A stretch of DNA of 8,769 nt, taken from positions 1-8,769 of the forward strand of contig JACQGW010000295.1 of assembly GCA_016199325.1 (NCBI GenBank). Reading direction: 5' to 3'. Made by a program: the position numbers and the translations under genes. Within the stretch, counting starts at the first letter, position 1. Every line of letters starts with the position of its first letter. This DNA comes from Chloroflexota bacterium (GTDB lineage Bacteria > Chloroflexota > Dehalococcoidia > JACQGW01). Positions 6,211-8,769 of this stretch are shown one piece after another. Under the pieces are notes generated by a model that was not told where the DNA came from, made no database searches, and worked only from the letters and a program-made list of their open reading frames with translations.

Positions 6211-6564
6211 GTGCGACACGGCGTAGCCGGCCGAAAGTTCGGGCGACCAACCGCGCATCGGGTGATGATGTTTCGCAACCTGGCCACCGAGCTGCTCCGG
6301 CATGAGAAGATCACGACGACCGAGCCGAAGGCCAAAGAGATCCAGCCGATGGCCGAACAGTTGATCACGCTTGGCAAGCAGGGCACGCTGCACGCCCGGC
6401 GCCAGGCGCTCGCCTTCCTGACCGATCCAAAGGTCGTCGAGAAGCTGTTCGCGATTCTCGGCAGCCGATACGCCGCTCGACAGGGCGGCTATACGCGCAT
6501 CATGAAGCTCGGCCCACGGGCCGGCGACGCCGCGCCGATGGCAGTGATTCAACTGGTCGAGTGA
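6211..6564 (+). CDS. rplQ: 50S ribosomal protein L17
   Basis: This gene encodes a 117-residue protein with the L17 hallmarks: a start reading MRHGVAGRKFGRPTAHR, then MFRNLATELLRHEKITTTEPKAKE, LITLGKQG and a final [27 protein letters not shown]17 binds 23S rRNA near the exit tunnel. The start is GTG at 6211, with GGAGGAG (6201-6207) immediately upstream. The longer open frame upstream runs through rpoA out of frame and is not used. The TGA stop overlaps the truA GTG in a GTGA quartet. rpoA-rplQ is the conserved end of the alpha operon. Confidence 0.97.
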   Translation: MRHGVAGRKFGRPTAHRVMMFRNLATELLRHEKITTTEPKAKEIQPMAEQLITLGKQGTLHARRQALAFLTDPKVVEKLFAILGSRYAARQGGYTRIMKLGPRAGDAAPMAVIQLVE

Positions 6565-7337
6565 AGCTTCGAGCGACGATTGAGTACGATGGCTCCGCCT
6601 ACTTCGGCTTTCAGGTCCAGGCCGGTCACCCGACGATCCAGGGAACGCTCGAAGCCGCGCTCCAACGCGTTACCGGTGAGGCGATTCGAGTGACCGGCGC
6701 CGGGCGGACGGACACGGGGGTACACGCCGAGGGACAGGTGACGAGCTTTCGCACGGCGACCCGGCTCGGTCCGGACACGCTGGCCCGAGCGCTGAACGCG
6801 ACGCTGCCCGCCGACATCGGCGTACTCGCCGTGGAACGCGCGCCGGAAGCGTTCGACGCTCGCCGAAGTGCCACCAGCCGCACCTACCGATACCGGATCC
6901 TGAACCGGCCGGCCCGCTCGCCGCTCCGGCGGCTCGTGACGCACCACGTCCCACAGCCGCTCGATCTGGCGGCGATGGCGGCGGCTGCCGGGTCACTGGT
7001 GGGCGAGCACGACTTCGCCGCTTTTGCGGGAGCAACGGGGGTGAAGCGGCGAACGGTCCGGTGGGTTCTTCAGGCGAGCTGGTCTCGGGCAGACGACGAG
7101 CTGCACTTTCTGATCGAAGCGAATGCATTTCTGCCGCATCAGGTGCGCAACATGGTGGGCACCCTGATCGACGTGGGGCGGGGCAAGCTGGAACAGAGCG
7201 GATTCCAGGCGATCTTCGCCGGGCACGACCGCCGGCTTGCCGGAGCCACCGCCCCGGCCCACGCGCTCTGCCTCGTTCGGGTGGCCTACCCGCCGGAGGC
7301 GCTCCGCTGGAACGGAATGACGGAGGGAGAACAGTGA
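6561..7337 (+). CDS. truA: tRNA pseudouridine synthase A
   Basis: This gene encodes a 258-residue enzyme that converts uridines 38-40 of the tRNA anticodon stem-loop to pseudouridine. The N-terminus [14 protein letters not shown] and the catalytic motif [11 protein letters not shown] are clear; the nucleophile is Asp51 (Asp60 in E. coli). Further family marks are [38 protein letters not shown] and [21 protein letters not shown]. Length fits the 245-270 norm. The GTG at 6561 lies within the rplQ stop (GTGA), and the stop at 7335-7337 overlaps the rplM GTG in the same way. A truA gene between rplQ and rplM-rpsI is common in Gram-positive and Chloroflexota clusters. Confidence 0.97.
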   Translation: MKLRATIEYDGSAYFGFQVQAGHPTIQGTLEAALQRVTGEAIRVTGAGRTDTGVHAEGQVTSFRTATRLGPDTLARALNATLPADIGVLAVERAPEAFDARRSATSRTYRYRILNRPARSPLRRLVTHHVPQPLDLAAMAAAAGSLVGEHDFAAFAGATGVKRRTVRWVLQASWSRADDELHFLIEANAFLPHQVRNMVGTLIDVGRGKLEQSGFQAIFAGHDRRLAGATAPAHALCLVRVAYPPEALRWNGMTEGEQ

Positions 7338-7819
7338 GAACATTCACGGCGACGCCGGCCGACATCAAGCGGCGCTGGCACGTCATCGACGCGGCAGGCC
7401 AACCGCTTGGCCGCGTGGCGACGGTGGCGGCGAGCCTGCTGCGCGGCAAGCACAAACCGATTTTTTCCCCGCACCTGGACACCGGCGACTTCGTCGTCAT
7501 CGTCAATGCGGCCAAAGTCGCGCTGACGGGGCGGAAGGCCGAGCAGAAGATGTACTATCGCCACTCCGGCTATCCGGGTGGGCTCCGGCGGACGACGTTC
7601 GAGGAGATGATGGCGAAGCGGCCGGAGCGGGTGGTCGAGCTCGCGGTGAAGGGGATGCTACCTCACCGCCCGCTGGGTCGGGCGATGTTCCGGAAGCTCA
7701 AGGTCTACGCCGGTCCAACCCATCCCCACCAGTCCCAGATCGTTGGCCAGACCCGTGCCGAGGCGCAGCCTTCGGCCAGTGAAGCGGCGGCCGGACGGAC
7801 AGAGGAGACACCAGCATGA
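7334..7819 (+). CDS. rplM: 50S ribosomal protein L13
   Basis: This gene encodes a 161-residue protein; the conserved L13 body spans about residues 1-135: [56 protein letters not shown] and [21 protein letters not shown]13 is an early-assembling 23S rRNA binder. E. coli L13 is 142 residues; the extra length here is a C-terminal tail of about 25 residues ([12 protein letters not shown] and on), rich in Ala, Glu and Thr. The start is GTG at 7334, which overlaps the truA stop; GGAGGGAGA (7322-7330) is a good binding site just upstream. The stop overlaps rpsI as ATGA. The rplM-rpsI pair is almost universal. Confidence 0.97.
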   Translation: MRTFTATPADIKRRWHVIDAAGQPLGRVATVAASLLRGKHKPIFSPHLDTGDFVVIVNAAKVALTGRKAEQKMYYRHSGYPGGLRRTTFEEMMAKRPERVVELAVKGMLPHRPLGRAMFRKLKVYAGPTHPHQSQIVGQTRAEAQPSASEAAAGRTEETPA

Positions 7820-8214
7820 CAACGGAACCCAGCTACTATTTCGGCACCGGCCGACGGAAGTGCAGCATCGCCCGCGTCCGGCTGTTCCCCGGCGACGGCA
7901 CCGTGAAGATCAACGACAAGCGGCTCCAGGAGCTGTACTCGCAGGTCAGGCTCCGGGATCAGATCCTCCAGCCGCTCACTGCCACCAATCTGGCCGGCCG
8001 CTTCAACGTCGTCGTCAAAGTGCTCGGCGGCGGCATCGTCGGCCAGGCCGGCGCCATCCGCCACGGCATCGCCCGGGCGCTCCTCCAGTCCGACGAGACG
8101 CTCCGCCCGACGTTGCGCAAGGGCGGCTTCCTGACGCGCGACTCCCGCGTGAAGGAACGGAAGAAGTACGGTCTCAAGCGGGCCCGCAAGGCGCCCCAGT
8201 ACACTAAGCGGTAG
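7816..8214 (+). CDS. rpsI: 30S ribosomal protein S9
   Basis: This gene encodes a 132-residue protein of normal length, beginning [20 protein letters not shown] and ending [17 protein letters not shown]. The central [24 protein letters not shown] and [18 protein letters not shown] segments are diagnostic. S9 is in the 30S head, and its C-terminal Lys-Arg tail reaches the P-site tRNA anticodon stem; that tail is intact. The ATG at 7816 overlaps the rplM stop (ATGA) and is preceded by AGAGGAGA (7801-7808). The unknown gene starts 14 nt after the stop, with no terminator visible between them. Confidence 0.98.
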   Translation: MTTEPSYYFGTGRRKCSIARVRLFPGDGTVKINDKRLQELYSQVRLRDQILQPLTATNLAGRFNVVVKVLGGGIVGQAGAIRHGIARALLQSDETLRPTLRKGGFLTRDSRVKERKKYGLKRARKAPQYTKR

Positions 8215-8228
8215 TCGGGACGAGCGCG

Positions 8229-8504
8229 ATGGCAAGAGCCCGCTGCTACCACATCTTCGTCCCACTGCGCGAGGTCACCATCGATTGGGACGAGCTCCGT
8301 CAGGCGCTCTGCTCGCTGCCGGGGGTCAAGGACGTCGCCCTGACCCCCCGCGAGCCGGCGCCGCACGCCGCGCCGTCCATCGAGGGCGAGGTCCTCGTCT
8401 CCTACGACCCGGACCTGACGGACCCCATCGTCTGGGAGCAGGAGCTCGCCCGCCGCAACCTCACCATCCTCTCGGCGGAAGAAGTGCTACCGCGGGACTC
8501 GTAG
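8229..8504 (+). CDS. Unknown 91-residue protein with an HMA/ferredoxin-like pattern lacking the metal cysteines
   Basis: I do not recognise a named family. The sequence suggests a beta-alpha-beta-beta-alpha-beta order: strand CYHIFVPL (6-13), helix IDWDELRQALCSL (18-30), strand VKDVALTP (33-40), strand GEVLVSYDP (53-61), helix PIVWEQELARR (66-76) and strand LTILSAEEV (78-86). LPGVKDV and VLVSYDP resemble heavy-metal-associated (HMA) domains, but the CxxC metal site is absent; Cys6 and Cys28 are isolated. A roughly 12-residue Pro/Ala-rich loop (41-52) separates strands 2 and 3. No signal peptide or membrane segment is seen. It starts 14 nt after rpsI behind a weak GGGA site, so co-transcription with the ribosomal genes is likely. 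The stop codon lies inside a 10-bp tandem repeat. That it is a gene is fairly sure; the fold is inference. Confidence 0.75.
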   Translation: MARARCYHIFVPLREVTIDWDELRQALCSLPGVKDVALTPREPAPHAAPSIEGEVLVSYDPDLTDPIVWEQELARRNLTILSAEEVLPRDS

Positions 8505-8578
8505 GAGCTCCGGGGAACTCGTAGGAGCTCGGGGAGTTCGGGGGAGTTCGTAGGAACTCGGGGAGCTCGGGGGAGGTC
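8491..8578. repeat. Degenerate 9-10 bp tandem repeat overlapping the end of the unknown gene
   Basis: Nine consecutive units of 9-10 bp can be read, starting at 8491, 8501, 8511, 8521, 8531, 8540, 8550, 8560 and 8569. Most fit the pattern g(t/g)(a/g)gga(g/a)(c/t)tc. The units at 8501 and 8521 are identical (gtaggagctc). The unknown gene's stop codon TAG (8502-8504) is part of the second unit. One pair of units also forms a short hairpin (gagttc-gtag-gaactc, 8544-8559). The array runs without a gap into the 31-bp repeat. Confidence 0.8.
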
Positions 8579-8769
8579 GGTCACGCTGAGCCGCAGTGGG
8601 CTCCACGTCGATCACGCTGGGGCGCGGCAGGCTCCACGTCGGTCATGCTGAGGCGCGGCAGGCTCCACGTCGGTCACGCTGAGGCGCGGCAGGCTCCACG
8701 TCGGTCACGCTGAGGCGCGGCAGGCTCCACGTCGGTCACGCTGAGGCGCGGCAGGCTCCACGTCGGTCA
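8579..8769. repeat. 31-bp tandem repeat array running off the window
   Basis: Units start at 8579, 8610, 8641, 8672, 8703 and 8734, with a 5-base partial unit at 8765. Each full unit is 31 bp, beginning ggtcacgctgaggcgcgg and ending ctccacgtc. Relative to the last three identical copies, the first unit has 4 differences, the second 2 and the third 1. No spacers separate the units. The unit length is not a multiple of 3 and contains TGA on both strands, so a long reading frame across the array is not expected. Together with the 10-bp repeat, this fills the 265 nt after the unknown gene; I see no gene there. Confidence 0.92.

Noticed and set aside
8285..8524. Alternative plus-strand frame across the end of the unknown gene
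   Set aside because: It is Gly/Arg/Pro/Ala-rich with no coherent secondary-structure pattern and runs into the tandem repeats; the 8229-8504 frame has a plausible fold and context.
8579..8769. CRISPR array
   Set aside because: The 31-bp units are directly adjacent with no unique spacers, and no cas gene is in the window.

Overview
This window is the distal part of a bacterial spc-alpha ribosomal protein cluster, followed by a small unknown gene and tandem-repeat DNA. The DNA is GC-rich throughout. Every recognised gene lies on the + strand, in the order rpsE (3' end only), rpmD, rplO, secY, adk, map, infA, rpmJ, rpsM, rpsK, rpoA, rplQ, truA, rplM, rpsI and an unknown 91-residue protein. The GC richness, the truA-rplM-rpsI block after rplQ, the zinc-type adenylate kinase lid and frequent GTG/TTG starts suggest a Chloroflexota bacterium, possibly Thermomicrobia (Sphaerobacter-like). 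That assignment is inference from general appearance, not from a search.

Layout. Positions 1-2137 are tightly packed: rpsE/rpmD and rpmD/rplO overlap, and secY starts on the base after the rplO stop. Positions 2138-2290 hold a degenerate inverted repeat built of 7-bp units and then a promoter-like TTGACA/TACATT pair at the start of adk. Positions 2291-4061 carry adk, map, infA and rpmJ with short gaps. Position 4062 to the rpsM start holds a perfect 20-bp inverted repeat with a 7-bp internal period. Positions 4144-4972 carry rpsM and rpsK, separated by a small hairpin and a 7-bp tandem duplication. The usual next gene of the alpha operon, rpsD (ribosomal protein S4), is absent. In its place (4973-5063) there is a 91-nt gap with a 9-bp GC-rich hairpin, followed by rpoA with a TTG start. 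Positions 6211-8214 carry rplQ, truA, rplM and rpsI, each joined to the next by a 4-nt GTGA or ATGA overlap, which suggests translational coupling. The unknown gene (8229-8504) follows 14 nt later. Its stop codon lies inside a degenerate 10-bp tandem repeat, which passes directly into a 31-bp tandem repeat that runs off the window end.

Function. The genes together make ribosomal proteins (S5, L30, L15, L36, S13, S11, L17, L13, S9), the translocon channel SecY, initiation factor IF-1, the RNA polymerase alpha subunit, and three processing or metabolic enzymes: adenylate kinase, methionine aminopeptidase and tRNA pseudouridine synthase A. This is conserved growth machinery, not an accessory island. 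I found no mobile element, CRISPR array or defence system. The less ordinary content is the missing rpsD, the heptad-built repeats in three intergenic gaps, a possible secondary promoter at adk, the acidic tail on RpoA, the unknown protein with a cysteine-less HMA/ferredoxin-like pattern, and the graded 31-bp repeat array.
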